In this document: positions 63,052-64,000 of the stretch, in pieces
Numbering within the stretch: position 1 is the first letter of the stretch
Layout of the letters: each line of letters starts with the position of its first letter
Assembly: GCA_900074885.1 (NCBI GenBank)
Contig: FJUW01000021.1
Span: 124,001 to 188,000, forward strand
Direction of reading: 5' to 3'
From: Rhynchosporium graminicola
Taxonomy: Eukaryota > Ascomycota > Leotiomycetes > Helotiales > Ploettnerulaceae
Length of the DNA stretch: 64,000 bases
Notes under the pieces: generated by a model
What the model was told of the DNA's origin: nothing
What the model saw: the letters and a program-made list of their open reading frames with translations, nothing else
The model's database searches: none
Program-made: the position numbers and the translations under genes

Positions 63052-64000
63052 ATGTCAAATCACCTCAATATCCTGATCTCTGGTTCGGGTATCGCGGGCA
63101 GCGTCTTCGCATTCTGGCTACTTCGCGCATACCCAAATGCCAGCATCACAATCGTCGAGCGTGACCCCTCTCTACGATTGACTGGGGCCAGCGTCGACAT
63201 TAGGTGCATACAACTTTCTGAGCAGGAAAAGCTCTTCCTGGCACGTTTTCTGAACCATCACTCTTAAAGAGTTTGGCATCTACAAATTTCTTAGAAATCA
63301 CTTTGAAGACATGCTGACTCACTATCTTGTATTGAAGGAGCTCCGCCGTTGATATCATCAAATGGATGGGGGTAGAAGAAGAAATCCGCAGGAAAACCAC
63401 GAAAGAAGAGGGCATGCAATTTGTGGACATAAACGGCAAAGAGATCGCCACTTTCCGAGCGACCGGCAGGACAGATATCCAGAGCTTTACATCTGAATTC
63501 GGTATGTAACAGAGAAACCTTTTTTTACTCTACTTTCTCCTGAGAGATGTCTCATACCTTTACCAAGAAATTTTCTCGACGAATAGTCGCTTACCCGCAC
63601 CGTGTACAGAGATCTTCCGTGGCGAGCTTGCGCAAATCTTAATCGCACCCGTTCTCGATCGCGTAAAAGTCATTTTCGGAGAGACTGTGGAGGACTTTGA
63701 GGAAGTTGATGATGGAATCAATGTCACGTTTGCCAAAAATAAAGAGGTGACGAAGTATGATCTTTTGGTAGCAGCCGATGGGTTAGGTATGTATCAGCTT
63801 CCTAAAGTAGCATTTCCCTGTTCAGGGAATATTTACTGCTTGGGCTCCCTTTCTCTAGTCTTCTTGGTCCTGTCCATTTCATTGACTCCCTACGATACCT
63901 TCTTCTTCTCAGCCAGATACTCCTAGCCATTACCTAAAGATCGCAACTAATGTCGCCTTTATAATAACTAGGATCCAGAATTCGGGGTAAGATTTTAAAC
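63052..64000 (+). CDS. FAD-dependent monooxygenase, 5' part (runs off the window)
   Basis: Flavoprotein aromatic hydroxylase family (PF01494-type). Exons are 63052-63203, 63338-63501, 63610-63786 and from 63972 on; introns are 134, 108 and 185 nt. Joined, it shows the Rossmann fingerprint ILISGSGIAGSVFAFWLL (residues 6-23), the acidic end of beta-2 in IVERDPSLRLTG, and VDIRSSAVDIIKWMGVEEEI. The partial DG motif LLVAADGLGSRIRG appears at the last junction. The GD motif and C-terminus lie beyond 64000. The first intron's acceptor at 63337 was chosen because it restores IRSSAVD. The substrate is unknown; the closest look is to salicylate hydroxylase/TetX-like enzymes. Start: first ATG after the leader; an upstream frame start at 62986 is not an ATG. 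Confidence 0.82.

Overview
The window is nuclear DNA of a filamentous ascomycete. Genes are split by short GT-AG introns (about 45-130 nt, many with CTAAC/CTGAC-like branch sites). Families present are typical of Pezizomycotina: Zn2Cys6 regulators, a HET-domain gene, a flavoprotein phenol hydroxylase and an RGS-LOV photoreceptor. A leotiomycete (Botrytis/Sclerotinia relatives) is my best guess from the look of the proteins, but this is inference, not proof.

Layout. 1-6.9 kb is gene-poor and holds decayed coding sequence: a frame with two internal stops at 378-1184 and a SAM-domain fragment at 2861-3247, plus a CTCAA-rich repeat block. 6.9-23.6 kb looks like an aromatic-catabolism neighbourhood: phenol 2-monooxygenase (9 exons), an intradiol ring-cleavage dioxygenase (4 exons), an alpha/beta hydrolase resembling 3-oxoadipate enol-lactonase, a Zn2Cys6 regulator and a Ure2-like glutathione S-transferase. 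A 564-bp MITE and a HET-domain pseudogene with stops and frameshifts lie in the middle. Between hydroxylase and dioxygenase sits a diverged tandem duplication of about 400 bp.

25-48.5 kb is gene-dense housekeeping sequence: CTF18 (alternative clamp loader), a second Zn2Cys6 regulator, a zinc-ribbon/RING-H2 E3 ligase, FIS1 (mitochondrial fission), SPC24 (kinetochore), a serine-rich membrane protein, a TatD-family hydrolase, a nuclear protein with a SANT-like tail, and an LSH/MUS-30-type SNF2 remodeler. Several pairs are divergent with short shared promoters.

48.5-64 kb is sparser: an F-box-type gene with two minus-one frameshifts at G-runs, an RGS-LOV blue-light receptor in which all four exons can be joined, a truncated unknown gene, an enoyl-CoA hydratase pseudogene broken by an indel and a 17-bp triplication, and the 5' part of a FAD monooxygenase running off the right edge. 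The long intergenic spacers are AT-rich and contain several degenerate repeats.

Together, the hydroxylase, dioxygenase and hydrolase could carry phenol through catechol toward 3-oxoadipate. The cycloisomerase and isomerase steps are not in the window. Exon joins are read by eye from splice signals, phase and family conservation; all intact multi-exon models given here have lengths divisible by three.
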